Origin: Lethocerus indicus
Lineage: Eukaryota; Arthropoda; Insecta; Hemiptera; Belostomatidae
NCBI GenBank assembly: GCA_019843655.1
Contig: JACDQD010000005.1
Span: 4,057,575-4,121,574 of the forward strand
DNA length: 64,000 nt
Direction of reading: 5' to 3'
Shown: piece after piece, positions 13,630-26,973 of the stretch
Numbering within the stretch: position 1 is the stretch's first letter
Layout: each line of letters opens with the position of its first letter
The notes under the pieces: generated by a model
What the model saw: only the letters and a program-made list of their open reading frames with translations
What the model was told of the DNA's origin: nothing
The model's database searches: none
Position numbers and translations under genes: made by a program

Positions 13630-13773
13630 TCTTGCACAAACGGAATTCTGTCGAAACGGACTGATTTGCGGATGTTGCGGGACAGTTTGCCCGATGGATC
13701 GGTTGTTAATAACGCTGGTCTAGATCGGGCAATGCAATACAGGAAGAATATTTGTAAGGACTTGCAGGAGAAG
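13630..13773 (+). other. Weak exon candidate (unrecognised)
   Basis: An open frame of 57 codons runs from after a TAG at 13627-13629 to a TGA at 13801-13803. Its middle reads like protein: MLRDSLPDGSVVNNAGLD then RAMQYRKNICKDLQEK. The word GAGAAG|GTAAAA at 13773/13774 would be an acceptable 5' splice site, keeping the frame in phase 0 after DLQEK. There is no good polypyrimidine acceptor upstream (only GCGTAG at 13624-13629), which weakens the case. I do not recognise the peptide. A chance open frame is entirely possible. Confidence 0.15.
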
Positions 13774-16571
13774 GTAAAATTAATCATTCAGAATCTGTAT
13801 TGAAAAAAATTTGAACGGTTTACTGAGATATAGAAAAGGACCTTTTCTATGTTAGAAAAAAAATTATTTCAGCCCAGAAGCAGAGTTCATACCAAACTGA
13901 CAATCCCTTCAACTTTATGTTGGAAAAACGTGCGCAATTCAGTTAGCAAAAAAATGGATATTAGGATAATTTAATAAATTGTCTGCCGTTTTAGGTTATA
14001 CCGATCAAGTCCAGAATAAAAACCCAGCTATTTCAAGATTGCAGTTACACTATTTAATGAGTGAATACAAAAAATATCATAAAGAGGTTTTGTCCGATAA
14101 ATTTAATTTATTGATCGATTAAATAATTTGCTTCATTAACGAACATCTCGACAATGAGAAACCAACATGTACCACTATCTGATATTATTCAAAGTCAATA
14201 GCCTATCGGTATATCTTGATCGGAATATCGGGAATTGCGTTAAGATAGGAGCCACTTTATTAGAGCTGGCAGCGGAGGAGCACGGAGATTAATTAGTCGG
14301 TTGAAAAGATGCAAACAGTGCAATTACCATAACCATGGCGGCGTGTCTATTACCTTCACAGAGGACAGTGGCCTCGAAAATCAACGCGTCATTCATCAAC
14401 TCTGGTTTATATTATCAATGTATACCGTTAAAAAAATGTAGCAAACATATATACAGTATTACACAAACTAATACAAGTAGTACTGTCCTCCTTAAAGTTC
14501 TGGACGTCAAATCATTAGTACATTCTACCCTCAAACAGTCTACCTTAAGTGTACACTGAATAAATATGGATATGCAGATAAAGAATACAATATATAAGGC
14601 CTAAATTTGAACCTGTATTAACGTCGGGTACATTGATACTTTGGTACAATACAGAATTGAAAATAAACGCTGATATTTTTAGTACTACCGTGATATGTGG
14701 AGGGCGTAATGGCCGTATCCGTTTCGAGTCCGTTCACGTTTTATGCCGGCCGACTCGTTAACCTTAATGGCAATTGTAAAAATCGAACCGCGGCTAAACG
14801 CCAACTCCGGTAGCTAGATACAGTGGGGGAAAGAAGAGTATCAATGACCTCTTAGGAAGAGGGCTATAAACCTGTTATATGTTGGAGCCGCCTTCCACCC
14901 GTCCCTCCACTACTCTTTTTTTTTGGTTTTGTTTTTACTTCCGCTAAGAACAGTTTAAACGACGAATTAAACGGCCGGAGCGACGGGGCCAATAATTCAG
15001 CGAAATCGTTTCCATCTCCCCGCTTGGAGACGGGAGTAAGCCGGGAATGAAATTTAGCGGCGGTAAAACTAATATAGAATAAATCGCTCTATCAATTATT
15101 ATACGATTAGATGTGTCCTGCAGGAAACACTGTAACTTCAATGTAACTACCAATAAATTTCAGTCACCGGCCTTTTATAAAACCTTTCGTAAGTAATAAA
15201 TAAGGGTTTCGAATTCTACAAATAATCCAAGAACAGTAAAGGCTCAGTGAAAGTAGTGAACCGGATTGCGTAAGCACTCCACTATATTACTGTCTGAATG
15301 CTAGATTAGGTCTATTTGGCCCTAATGGATTTCCGGATTGGAAAATCGCAAGATTTATATAACGAACCATTCAAAGAGATATATCGAAAAATATTGATAA
15401 ACTATAAAAACCGTATTTAAAATCGCACAGAGTGCATACAAACAATGCCCATATAAAGGAAATAGCGTTTTCAGGATGAATCCTGGCTTTCCGAAGCATT
15501 ATAACTTTCTCGATTACCATACAGACGTTGTGCACAGTACAAGTATATTTAGACCTGATATTTAAGGCCGGCGTGTATGTATCAAACAAAATTTGAATAT
15601 AGTCCACAATATCCTAAGTATTCGTAAGTCCGTAAATCGAACTTGAACAGAGAACGACTTCGTGGATCTCCGAATATTTCAAATTCGATACCGATCGTTA
15701 GACCGCGTTGGGCGGCTCTACTTTTCGGAAAAATCGTTATTCAGATAGCTCAACCCGAGATCGAAATGTGTTCCGGATAGGCGTCGGTGAAGCGGGGCCG
15801 TACGAAATGTCAAGTTGGCTAACAGTTCGTGGCCAATCTCACTTCCATTGACTCCGGGATTCCATCGGGAGTTCGTGTAGTGCCTCGCCCCAATCTCTGC
15901 CACATTCAAACCGGATACCAGATTCAGTACGAAAGGAAAGATTATTTATAATGGTATGAAGAGTTCTGATGATCTAATATTACATTTTATTTTAAATTTG
16001 AATATAATTAAATTATTGATAGCGCGACCTGGGACTGACACTGGAAGAAGAGTGAGAAACCCCAACCCCCTCTGAACCCTTCTGCGTCTCGTCCCCACCC
16101 GAAGTTTCGGTACAAATTCTTCTTAATATTAAGGGGTTAGACTCGAAGTTAAGAACTAACCCAGAGGATACAGGGTATTAAAACGAAAAAAACGAGCTGA
16201 AGTCTAATACTAGTTTCACAACCTAATTCTGCCTAGCATTAACAGTGCTTTTCTCAGTCCTTTATACAATTCTAAATTGAAGAGCTTTATCATTGTCTGT
16301 AACATAACATAATATTTCAGTTGTTGACAGTGCTGCTGTATTAAACTATATTCCGAGGCACCATAAGGTACAATCTGTTATTTGTATAATTTGTAAATAT
16401 CTCATACGGTCAGAAATTATAGGGAATGTAAGTTTCAGATTCTCGTGGCTGTTTTCTCTAATTTAGAATACACATTAAGCAACGCATTTTAAATAAAATA
16501 CATACAGCAGAGATCGTGCAAGTTGGGTAAAAATGCTTTCACGAAGGGTAGAGACATAATTTGCAGAAATC

Positions 16572-16591
16572 AATTGATTCGAATTGATTCG
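16572..16591 (+). repeat. 10-bp perfect tandem duplication
   Basis: The word AATTGATTCG is present twice head to tail. A comparable small array, GATCAATC twice followed by GATT, lies at 17605-17624. Both look like simple local slippage products. Confidence 0.9.
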
Positions 16592-16830
16592 CTCGAAATG
16601 TATTACCGCACCCGGATGATTTACGTTTGGGAAAATTGTGCACAAAAACGGCGACATCGGATTTAGATTTTAACTCAGATTTTTATTGTTCCGTCCGTAT
16701 CTGTTGGCAGTTTTATGCGGCCGGATATAAATTGGGAGTGTTATGTTTCTCTTGTTGGGACCAGAATCGGGAGGCCTGCGGACCGAGAGAACCACCTCCG
16801 GGCATTCATTAAGCCAACGGTCGCCAAGGC

Positions 16831-16914
16831 CTACCTCTTCTCACCCCTTCTCTCTCCCTCTTTATCTTTTCCTCATCTCCTTCTCTCTTTCATTCCTTCT
16901 TTACCTTATTTCCT
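16831..16914 (+). repeat. Polypyrimidine tract 1
   Basis: About 84 bases are almost entirely C and T on the plus strand (few A, no G), made of CTCTTCT, CCCTTCTCTCTC and TTTCCTCATCTCC type words. A second tract of the same kind lies about 400 bases downstream. They are either degenerate CT microsatellites or polypyrimidine sequence ahead of splice acceptors; no clear exon follows. Confidence 0.85.
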
Positions 16915-17310
16915 GCAAACGAATTCAACTTCGGGTTTTCACCTCAGTGTTGTTGAACGAGATAGAATTCAGTTACTCATTCCCCTTCAACACCAGGGTT
17001 GGAATTTCGGAGTCTAACTTAGAAACTAATTTAAAATATTAAAGAATTATTTAGTAAATACTTCTTTGAATCTTTAAATATAGTGGTATAATCTAAACTG
17101 TTTGCAAAACTCTAAGTTTCTAAAGAAACCAGAAAACATAATTATATTAATGGTAAAATATTAATAAATTAAATAAATAGCCAGAAATCGGAGGATCCAA
17201 TTATTTTCGGAACGAGTACAACTCGAGAGAAGTACGAAGGATCGTTTCCTATTTTTAGTTTATAGCTGTTTTAATTTTTCTACAAATATTTATTTGACAG
17301 GCTTAAGAGG

Positions 17311-17404
17311 TTCTATTCTTCCATTTCTCTCTTACTCCGTCCATCACCTTTTTATTACCTTTCCTCCTCCCTTATTATTTCCTTTACCTTTCCTTTTTCC
17401 TCTC
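17311..17404 (+). repeat. Polypyrimidine tract 2
   Basis: About 94 bases strongly biased to C and T on the plus strand (TTCTATTCTTCC, CTTTCCTCCTCCC, CCTTTCCTTTTTCC), just after an acceptor-like TATTTGACAG ending at 17300. It resembles the tract at 16831-16914 in composition, though not as an aligned duplicate. Function unknown. Confidence 0.85.
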
Positions 17405-20400
17405 AAAAGTGGCATAAGTGTACTTCTGGCCGTATGGCAGTTTTTTGGGCTCGGGCATCGGGAAAACCGAGGGGGTCCGAAACCAGTATGGAGAACTGGG
17501 AATTACGCTGTGCAATGGAGTCGGTGTAGAACTTTCCTGTTTCGAGGCGGGCAAGACGCGGCGTTCGAATAAGACTTTCCATTATGGAAACGGCCGCGGA
17601 CCCCGATCAATCGATCAATCGATTACCGTTTCATACATATTCCATTGGAACGCATTTCACTGGCGTTGTACCTAAAAACTACAGTTATGTCTGAGGTGTA
17701 TCACGTTATTTCTCACTGTATTGACTTTGAGAACAGAGAAAATTTCATCAACTATTTTGTTCAATCAATTACAACATTTTGTGAGGTACATAGAGTTTTC
17801 ATATATAAGTTTCGGACTGTTTTTATACTAATGTGTACCAAGACAATTGCTAATTGAAGAGATGTTCTCAAGTTGGCAATAAGGAGACGGCGTCTGATGT
17901 CAGCCTTCGTGCTGAGTCAGCCATCGTGCTTGTTATTCTAGGCCAAACTTCCAAGTTCTGTTGAAAGGTTTCAAGTTTCAGTTTTCTGCTTTGGATTTAT
18001 TCTGAAAGTGACTGTGCTAAAACGTTTCTGACCTGACATTTAAAAACTGAAGGAAAATGGGAAATTTTCCTTCACATTTATAACCAATTGAATCGGGGTC
18101 CTGCCCCGAATGTCCTGAGGTATAAAATTTAAGACTGTTTTGAGAACTGCTTCGTTGGATTAATAATATCACTCTAATCTCACGTTGGATCGAATAACTC
18201 TCATATCGCCACGGGGATCGAGATTAAGATACGGTTTGAAGGAGGAGTGGCAGCGGCGGATGGGGGGGGAAATAATATAGATTTATGAAAAAGAGAAAAA
18301 AGTGTGGAAAAAAAAGAAAAGGAAATTAGCCCGGAGGCGGTTAGCGAGAGAAGCGGTCGGTTAAACGTGCACTTATCTTATGCGCCTGTCTTCCATTGTT
18401 CATAAAGTATTATGATGAGATGGCGCTCACTCACACAGACCTGTCTACATACAGACACACACACGCACGCGCGGACAGACAACTGTATGTAAATTGTTGA
18501 GTGAAATTTTTCCCAAACAATGAGGCGGTCTCTAATAATCTCTCCGCCATCTCCCCACTATCTACATCTCGAAATTTCGCCAGTTTTTCCTTTGTTTTGG
18601 TACAAAACCTCCTATTCTACTAGTGGCGCCTCCCCCTAATGGATGTAAAGCCTTTATGAAGGAAAAATTCTTTCCTGTAGGTAACTATTCCACTACATAT
18701 CGGCCGGAGAATATCGATTATATTATTGCCACAGCTATGAATCTACACGGATGACGACTCCAACATGCGACGAAAGTACTTTTGGAAAAATTCAATTGTG
18801 TTGAAAATTTGAGGATATAATTTTGAATAAAAATGAGAATCCAGATAACCTTGGGATTTCAATACTATTGTTATTATATCCGATGGTCAAACGATAAAAT
18901 ATTATAAATTTGATTGGACATAAAGCTAACCAGTTTTTAGGCTTAAGGTAGTTGTACAAGATATTCCTAACAAATCCAATGAATATTGATGAAAATCGTG
19001 TGATTGCGTAGCATGAAATGTTGCCTTGGTGAGTGGCCGGCTTGTTACATATTTCCTGTGTCATCAATTTTATTTCTTATGTATTTACTATCGGGTAGAC
19101 CATATAATGGATATAGCGCGGAGGAATTCCTCAGGCGAAAATGTAAGAGATTAATTGCCTCGGCGCGAGGGAATGCAAGACAACAGCTATTTTAACAGTT
19201 GAATAGTTGTCTCCATCGGACCAAAGATATTTACATCCGTGTGCCGTTGCATATGTATGCACCAAAGTAGCCGAACAACTCGCCGTCAGAGAAATTCGAA
19301 AAAGGACTAACGCTGCAAAAAGTCAAGGCCAAATTTTTCATAGCAGCTTTCGAATTATAATTAACATTTTTAAAGGGCAAGGGACCTTTCCGCGCAAAAT
19401 TGACCACACGGAATGTAATATACGCTGTGTCGATCACGCGTCAGTAAATACGCTTCTCGCCATCGTCGGTAGAATTGCGTTAGTATACAGCGCCCTGTCT
19501 GAACTGATGGTATTATATAACTTGATGCTACTGACGATGATTTAACTCAGAAACGTTTTCTCGAATTAAGCCTTGCATCTTGCGAAATTTCCGTTCGCGG
19601 ACGTCCTAATTTGCCCTTTGTTTGGCATAAGCCAGATGAGAGAATATTACCATCGGATCTCATCTATCTGCCGGCCAACAACATCTGAGATAACGGCCCA
19701 CTCGTACATATCCCTCATCCGCCATAACACAATCATCCTTAATCCGGTCCGTGGACGTCTATTGAGTAACGGTGAGGGATGTGGCGGGTGTGCATCCTCA
19801 AATCCAGGCGTTAAACATGCGGCTGGAAAATATTCTGTTGCAACAAACAGTTGTTTGTTGAAAAAAATTGACCTACGTATTTTTCCAATAAGTCACTTAT
19901 CTCATCACTCACGTGATGGTACTTGGAAAGCAGCTAGGAATTTCACGTTTTTATACGTTGGTGTATGTTTTTCTTATTGCGCTGACCGTTTTGTAAAGGA
20001 CTTCAACGCCAGATTCCGAAAATAGCGACGTGAAAATGAAATATTAGTGCGAACGTTGGCCGTCCCGGAACCCCCACAACATTGAACTGAATCCGAGGTT
20101 TCTCACTGGAAACGGCCTCTTCCCCTGTAATCCGGAAGCCGATTTGTGCATGCAAAACAATACTTCCTTTGTTCCACACTCAGGAGAAAGTAAAACCGGT
20201 GCATTTTTTCATTCCCTACGATCTCCTCCATCGCTCCCGTTTTGAATACATTTATCACTACAGTTAACGGTTCGCCGGCGGAATATTGTAACGTCGATTC
20301 GTTGCAAAATTAACATTGCTACGCCGGTTGGTCATTGTTTACTTTCTAAATACTAATGAATAAGTTAGTGCACTACCAGGTCAATTATTGCCGATAAATA

Positions 20401-23400
20401 AAACGACGATTGAATCGAGCCGCATCATGTTTTATAAATTGATGATTTGTTTTGAGCGATTACGCCGCATGGCCTCTCCACTCAGCAGTTATGTGGTTAT
20501 TTCGCACCAGTTAAACCGTCTAATTATTTCCATGTAAAAAGAATTCATCCATTGAACAATAAGAATATACTGTAAGCATTACATTTAGGCGCAATGGATA
20601 TAAAGAAAGGAACAGCATTGCGATTCAGTGCAAATATCACAATACGCTGGAACTTGATTTGTTTATATGTGTATTTACAAAATTGGAAAACGCAAACGGA
20701 AATACCCCTCATAAGGATGTGACAGAGTGTCAGTGGGACCAGGTAACATATTTGGAATTCGGTCCCGCTTTTAATGGTTCCCACATCACTAAATGTGCTT
20801 GTCCTACATTGAATCGAAATTTTGAAAATTTAATAACTCCCCCCCCTCCCCGAATAACGAATGCGACACTTCCACGCAAATGCCCGTTCCTACTTTCAAA
20901 TTTCAACGACTGCTTGATATTGACAGGACGAGAGTTATAAATGTTGGGCGCCGGTATTAAAATGTTTATCGTTCTTGTGCACTTTCTCTTCTGAGATTCT
21001 AATGGCTTAATTTGAATAAAGTATCAGTTGGGTCTATGGTGTGCGACTGAAGGTGTTGCGGCGCCCCCCTTCCCCTCATGTCTGTGAACTTTCCAATTTT
21101 GGCTTCTTGTCCAGTTTGTCGGCATGAGCAGCTTCCATGCATAAACTGGTCCCTTCCAGGCACGGAAGAAAGGCTTTGTGCCGACATCAAATCTGCGTAA
21201 CTCCGGTGTTCTTATAGCAGTGGGGTAAGTTACAGGCCTCTCGGGAATAAATACGAAGAGATAATACTCCCAGAGTAATGGTTGATTTATGACTAGAGTT
21301 TGGCTGCTTTTGATTTTAGATTAACGATTATCGTGGGTTCTTTTTTTAAAATTAAATGGCTTCGGTCATATTACAGATAAGCTCGTACGATCGTTACTGT
21401 TGATAACGGGATGACGCATTACCCGTCCGTAGCGAGGGATTTATGTAGGTTTCTTATGGGCACCGAAACCAGTATTCAGTTTCAACTCCTTCTTCGTCCG
21501 CCCCGCACCCGATAACCAATGGTGAATCGGAGACAAGAAGAGTGCCGAGCCTGCTGAGGTCGGCTCGTTAACCAACTGGCATCTCTTCCCGTTACCGCTA
21601 ATTCCAAGCTCAGCGCGCTGCCTTTCGTTTCCTCTCTCTCGACATTCCTCTTACAATTCTCTCTGGAGAGACTCCTATGCCTAGCACTTCCGTGGAAAGC
21701 CCACTACACCGGGGTATCAATTAAGACGCGAGCGTCATATTTTAGCGCGGGCTTTGACAAATGTTTGGACGTTCTTCCGAGTTATTCAAAACCGATTAAT
21801 AAGATATTGGAATAAAATATTAAAATGTGTTCTGTAGATATTGACGGAATTATAAAGAAAAAAATTAAATAGTTTACACAGTCAAATTCAGACGGTAGTT
21901 AAAAGTGGACTGTTCTTCCATGTAATACCCGTTTTTAAAGCATTTTATGCGATTTTCTAACTTCTAACTTCTAGCCGTGGGAGTTTGTGAAAGGTCGACT
22001 CGTGAAATCAGAATCGTTGGAGCACGATCGCGGAGTTTTACCTCTTCAGGTAGATGAAAAGGCTATAAAAAAAAAGGAGTGTGGCTCCACAAACAGCTGA
22101 GAGAGCTCCAGACAGAGGCCGACTCCAATCAACCGGACCCGCTCGCTCTACCTGCCCCTCTGGAATTCTTCCAATCGACATTGCAACCCAACTAATCCAT
22201 ATTAGACTTTCGGTCGAAGGCGAAAACTGTTTCCCCGTAGAATTGGGACTGATCCACAGTCAACGGGGCAAATCTACAAGACACTGATGTTCGGAATGAT
22301 TGACCTACCAGTATTTCAATGAAACTTCTAGATCTATAATATTTTCGACTGTTGTAAGCTAACATAAAAATTTGAACGCCGAAAGATTCAGTTTCTGTCA
22401 GTTGGATTTCACTAGTCTAGAATATTACCATCCCAAAAATGTTCACTCTCCTTCCTCTTGTTGGTTTCGAAAAAGATAATCAATGGCAACAGGGCACATA
22501 ATCGCAAGATACAGAACATATCTCGATAAAAATGTGTGACATGTATACACTTGGCAAACCTGTCAGTTTGGTTTTTTGGCATAAAGGTGTTAATTGTTAA
22601 TTCCGCCATTAAATTTAGGCCTGTTAATCGCCACGTTGAAATTGGCTCGCGCTCAATGGCCGGCAGCAATAAAACGGGCGTAATTGAATCGGCCGTCGGG
22701 AATCCTAATTTTTATGGTTTCGGATACTGGAATTCCACTTTTTCAGAATTCTCCATTCCAGACGATATTAAAAACGGCGGAAAGCCAATCTATTATAGTT
22801 CATTCCACGAGGAGAAATCGTCCAGCCGTATATCCGGATCATTCTCGAATAAATACGGTTAACAGTCGTCGTAAACCAAAAAGCCGGGGGAATCGTAAAA
22901 GCGCGAGCAGATTTGTGTCCCATCGCGTGATACTTTTCAATTACACACCGACCGACCGGTCGGCTATTTATTGCCAGGTCGGATTTTAATTAGCAATTTT
23001 TTGGTTTGAAGCCCGCTAACGGTACAATTTCTTCGACTGTAGGCCGCAGGCGATTGCACGCTCGAAAGCTCAACGGCCTGCGGTAAAGTTCGGTTGCCAA
23101 GATCCTTAATCAATTCTTAAATCTTAAATCAATCGAACTTTCCTATTGATTCGATCCTCCCTAAGATCGTATCTATAAAATGTTCCAATAATCCCGCAAT
23201 CGCAGATCGATAATCTCTTTGGTCGCTTTTTTATAATAATTTTAATTGCACCTTCGACTGCTGCTCCCCCAGTAATATTGTTTGGTCGGCCGACTCTTAG
23301 CATGTCTGTGTAACAATCGGGTATTGGACACGTCTAATAACAGTTTGAATAATTATAAAATGTTCTTGGGCAAAGAGATTAATTACCAAGATATTGCATT

Positions 23401-24214
23401 ACTTCAAACATAGTGAAATTTAAATGTTAGTATCATAAATGTTAGTATAAACAATATGTGGAAAATTATAAATAATATATATTTTATGTAATGATGAAAA
23501 TATTAAATAAATTATCCCAATTTATGAAAAAACTCGTTGCGTCACAAAATATGAAAGACAGCTCGGTGCTACTAGAAAAAACTATTTAAATGCTTGAACA
23601 CTTGTTGTTGAACGTATTGTTGGGAACCTGCACATCAGAGTTTCGACACTAATAGTGATGTAATGCCCTGGCCATGACAGTGACACAATGGGCCATATTT
23701 CTATGGGCAGAATTTGCGGTCGTCAACCGAAAACGACCTTACGTGCTTTCAATACCTTTTCGGCAGACTCCAAGTTATTTGGTATTACAAGTAGTTACCA
23801 CAAATGGATAATTAGGCTTTCGAATGCTTTTGAATTGTTTGCATTAATTGTTTAGTATCAGTTTTGGCGATAGCAAACGTGGCGTGCTATTGGCTGATTT
23901 AGGACTTCTGAGGGCGCGTCAAAGATGAATGCAACATGTGCATCATTCGCATCTATCTCTAAGCTTGTGATACTGGCCATTTATGTATGAACTTGATTGT
24001 AGGTACATCCCGAACAGCGTTATAGCTCTGTAATAATCACCGAGTGCTGCCTCAAAACACACGGAGATAATATTTTATATACTGTGGGTGGGATTTATGA
24101 ACACCCACCGGCAAATATCCGAACATAGGCCTGCAGAGCATCGGAAGTATCTTTCGTTGTTCCAACCGTCCCCGTTCCGATAATCACATTACACGAGGTT
24201 GAGATTGTTCAATT
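17405..24214. other. Non-coding region
   Basis: No gene recognised. Contents seen: a short CA/CG run at 18451-18475; an open plus-strand frame of 150 codons at 19573-20025 with no recognisable motif; an acceptor-like site with a 27-codon frame at 21115 (listed separately); the palindromic word GACGCGAGCGTC at about 21725, which recurs at about 24271; and an inverted repeat CCGCAGGC at 23044-23051 with GCCTGCGG at 23076-23083. About 23340-23620 is very AT-rich with nothing else visible. Confidence 0.5.
21115..21197 (+). other. Weak exon candidate after a good acceptor
   Basis: A polypyrimidine-rich acceptor (CTTTCCAATTTTGG, then CTTCTTGTCCAG ending at 21114) is followed by an open frame that starts two bases in: CRHEQLPCINWSLPG then TEERLCADIKSA, ending at TAA 21198-21200. 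The frame could be the end of a last exon. A strong donor-like GTAAGT lies at about 21226, beyond the stop. The peptide is not recognised, and the minus strand is also partly open here. This is a splice-signal observation only. Confidence 0.15.
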
Positions 24215-24221
24215 GATATTT

Positions 24222-24300
24222 TAGCCGAGCGGTCGGCTAAGAGGTGGGCGGCGTAGCCAGCTGTTCTAGAGACGCGAGCGTCACCGGTTTCCCTCCCTCC
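24222..24300 (+). mobile_element. Possible tRNA-derived SINE head
   Basis: TAGCCGAGCGG at 24222-24232 matches the Pol III A-box consensus TRGCNNAGYGG at every position and continues GTCGGCTAAG, like the D-arm of leucine or serine tRNAs. A degraded B-box-like word (TGTTCTAGAGAC, 24262) follows 40 bases on; an alternative (CGGTTTCCCTCC, about 24285) would fit a tRNA with a long variable arm. The A box also lies inside a perfect 8-bp hairpin (TTAGCCGA, GCGG, TCGGCTAA). No intact tRNA folds, and no poly(A) or target duplication was found, so it is at best a decayed SINE. Confidence 0.35.
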
Positions 24301-26904
24301 ACCCCCACCCCAAACAACAAACTCCATAATAAACCAAACCGGTTTCCCGGCCGGTACCAGTCCGGCCCTCTCCGTCTCTATTCTATCGGGCGAGTGGAAA
24401 ATCTATAAGTGGGACAGAAATAGCACACGCATACGCACGCCTCGTGGACCGGCGGTCCATTATGCTTCGGCTGTCCGAAAACCGGCGGTTCGGCCCCGGC
24501 CCCGGGCCATTGTGCCCGTCACGCCTCCTTTCAAAATTCCCGCCGTGAATTGTTAAACAAGTTCGGGGGCCTTTCGTTTGTACCGCGGCCAAGGTGTAGA
24601 AAGAACCCTTCGGAGTTGGGCGCTGAATTACAGGGAAGAAGCCGGCGGCCAATTTCCGGTTTTGACGCATCCGGGTTACCGACTGACTGAATTGAATCGT
24701 CCGAGCCGCACAATACGATCAGTTTTTTTAAACTTTTATCCACATTCGAATATCCATCCGAGGATCTTCTATAACCAACACAATCTTCACCTGAGCCATA
24801 CACAGAATGCCCCTTATATTCGTAAGGAAAATGCTAAAATAATTTCAACATCCACTGTGGACACATGCTAGGCTGCATAGCAGTATCGCAGAAATCAGAG
24901 GGGATGATCAACACTTTTAATTTAATGTGTTTGATGGTCTCTGATTGTATGGAACGTCATCACTCTTTCGACACGCCTATTTGGTATTAAACTAACCCGG
25001 TTTCGGCAGAAGCATTGCATCGTCACTGCCAGGAATAATATTATTGTTACATTTCGCTCTTCTGTTCATGAATTTCATTAAATCAGGTTAACATGTTATT
25101 TTCCTGTACTGCCACAAATGGTTTTTCGAAGTCGACACGCTGTAATTCTCGGTCCATGTGATCATGGGTCCCGATGCGCGTATCTTTCAACCCTGACGGC
25201 CAACTCGGTCTCAGTTGTTATACGGTCGAATAAATTCAAATAATAAACTATGAAGCCAAAAATCAATGCGGGTATATACAACACAGAATAGGAGATTAGC
25301 TGGCATTAGTGAATGCAGACCAAATTAAAAAACTGTAGCTCCCTTAACCTTCTCAATAAATCATGCCGGGTACACGACTCGGGCAAACGACCGCTCGGTT
25401 AAATAAGATAGATCGGTATTATTTACAACGTGGATACATTTGACAGAAAGGCGCCGATAATGTTTGAGATAGAGAGTGAGAGTTAGCCGGGCAATAGAAA
25501 GGTTGAGACCGAGGCTTATTAAAAGGTCAAGGTACCACAACCCCTTCTGGCTCTAGGCCAATACCTCCCTGCGGAGGGAAAACATTTTTGCGGCGAATAT
25601 TCCCAAATTACATTCCGATTCCTATCTCCAAGCCGTTACGTCCCGAGTGATTTAGCTAACCTTGTACACCGTTTCCGATATGTCCCAATGATGCAGTCAG
25701 CCTCGAGAACGTATTAAAACATAAACCGCGCTGAGGCCATTTTATTTATAGGCGAAATTATGAACCCACGTACGGACACAAATCCGGCGTAAATTGTACG
25801 ATCAGTCTTACATGTCATGCCTGTAATATTAACACATTATTATTAACAGTATCTGAAACTAACGAGCGTCTAAAAGCACTATTTCCCGTCTATGGAAGTA
25901 CAATTTCAATTTAGTTTAACAGCAGTTGACAGTATGATAAAACGAACATCAATAGAACAAAATGTAAGAATCAACTCTAACTCTCGCTTATTTCCGAACT
26001 TGATCCTCGGAGAGACGTCCTTCTGTTTTACAATTTGGATAGACACGTGCGTAGAAAGTAACAAGCCCGCAATTCTGTCTCATTTTTAAATTATAAACAG
26101 GAAGTCGAAACGTCAAGAAAGATTGTCCGCAAATTGCACGATTCGAAATTACAAAATTAATTTAGGCTACTTAAGACCGGAAAGGACAACGCAATCATTC
26201 AATTTAACGCCTTCTTTTCTCCACCCGGGACCAGAACAACCATCAACCTGCCATTTGTTCGGCGGAGTCCTATCAATCATAAATTATAAGGATGTATTAA
26301 ATCAAAGACTCATGAATAAACGGCAATGAATAATAATGATGCGCTAAGTTGAAAGTATTAGAGTGCCGTATAAAGTAAAGTGAACAGGTGCATAATTTCT
26401 TTAAACACGACGGCGTTTTAAATACGGACTTATATCCTATATTGTATTAACAAGTGAAGTAAAAAATTGTCAATAATACGTTTTATTGCGTCATAATAGA
26501 ATTTTACTATGATTTTAACTTATGTTTACCCCACTTAATGTTTAGTGAGTTTTCAGGAAATTATGATAGTGATTACCAATTTATTTTGTCACCTCAAAAG
26601 GCCCAACAGAGACTCCATGTCTCGAATCGTGGGACAAATAACAGAGACGGGAAAATCGTTTCAAATTTTAGATCGCGGCAAAAACCTTATTCGCTCGATC
26701 AATGTGCGCCGTTCAAAATAAACGACCCGTGCGGGATCTCCGTCCTTCGGTCGGTTGTTTTAAAAAAAGGTTCGGACGCCGGCGCTATTAAGAAAAGAAA
26801 ATATATTCCGCACTGCCGAAGGACGGGCGGAGCGCAATTAGGGGAAATTGCAGTTCGAAACCTTTAAAAATGACTGAAATAATTGTAACTGAATTGTTTT
26901 TTAG

Positions 26905-26973
26905 GTGACGCGGCTCTACGGGCGGCCCGACGACAACCCAGAGCCAGATGCTCTCACCGCCACCTTCGGTTTA
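26905..26973 (+). other. Weak exon candidate, GC-rich island
   Basis: A GC-rich island of about 70 bases stands out in AT-rich surroundings. It begins right after an acceptor-like GAATTGTTTTTTAG (ending 26904). In the first frame it reads VTRLYGRPDDNPEPD then ALTATFGL and stops at TAA 26974-26976, mostly with C- or G-ending codons, as a last coding exon might. A donor-like CAA|GTGAGT at 26992/26993 instead suggests an internal exon; another frame is open to it but is arginine-rich and less protein-like. The minus strand is also open. The peptide is not recognised. Confidence 0.2.

Larger units (their letters stand above)
11750..16830. other. AT-rich non-coding region
   Basis: No gene recognised. 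Notable points: a palindrome GTTGACCG CT CGGTCAAC near 12894-12911, whose minus strand resembles a tRNA A box with a loose B-box-like word about 42 bases downstream; TA-rich sequence at 13065-13105; a 57-codon open stretch at 13630-13800 listed separately; a CpG-rich patch at 12600-12900; and a perfect 10-bp tandem duplication AATTGATTCG twice at 16572-16591. The rest shows nothing I can interpret. Confidence 0.5.

Noticed and set aside
19573..20025. 150-codon frame as a gene
   Set aside because: No domain, no supporting splice or promoter context, and a length within reach of chance.
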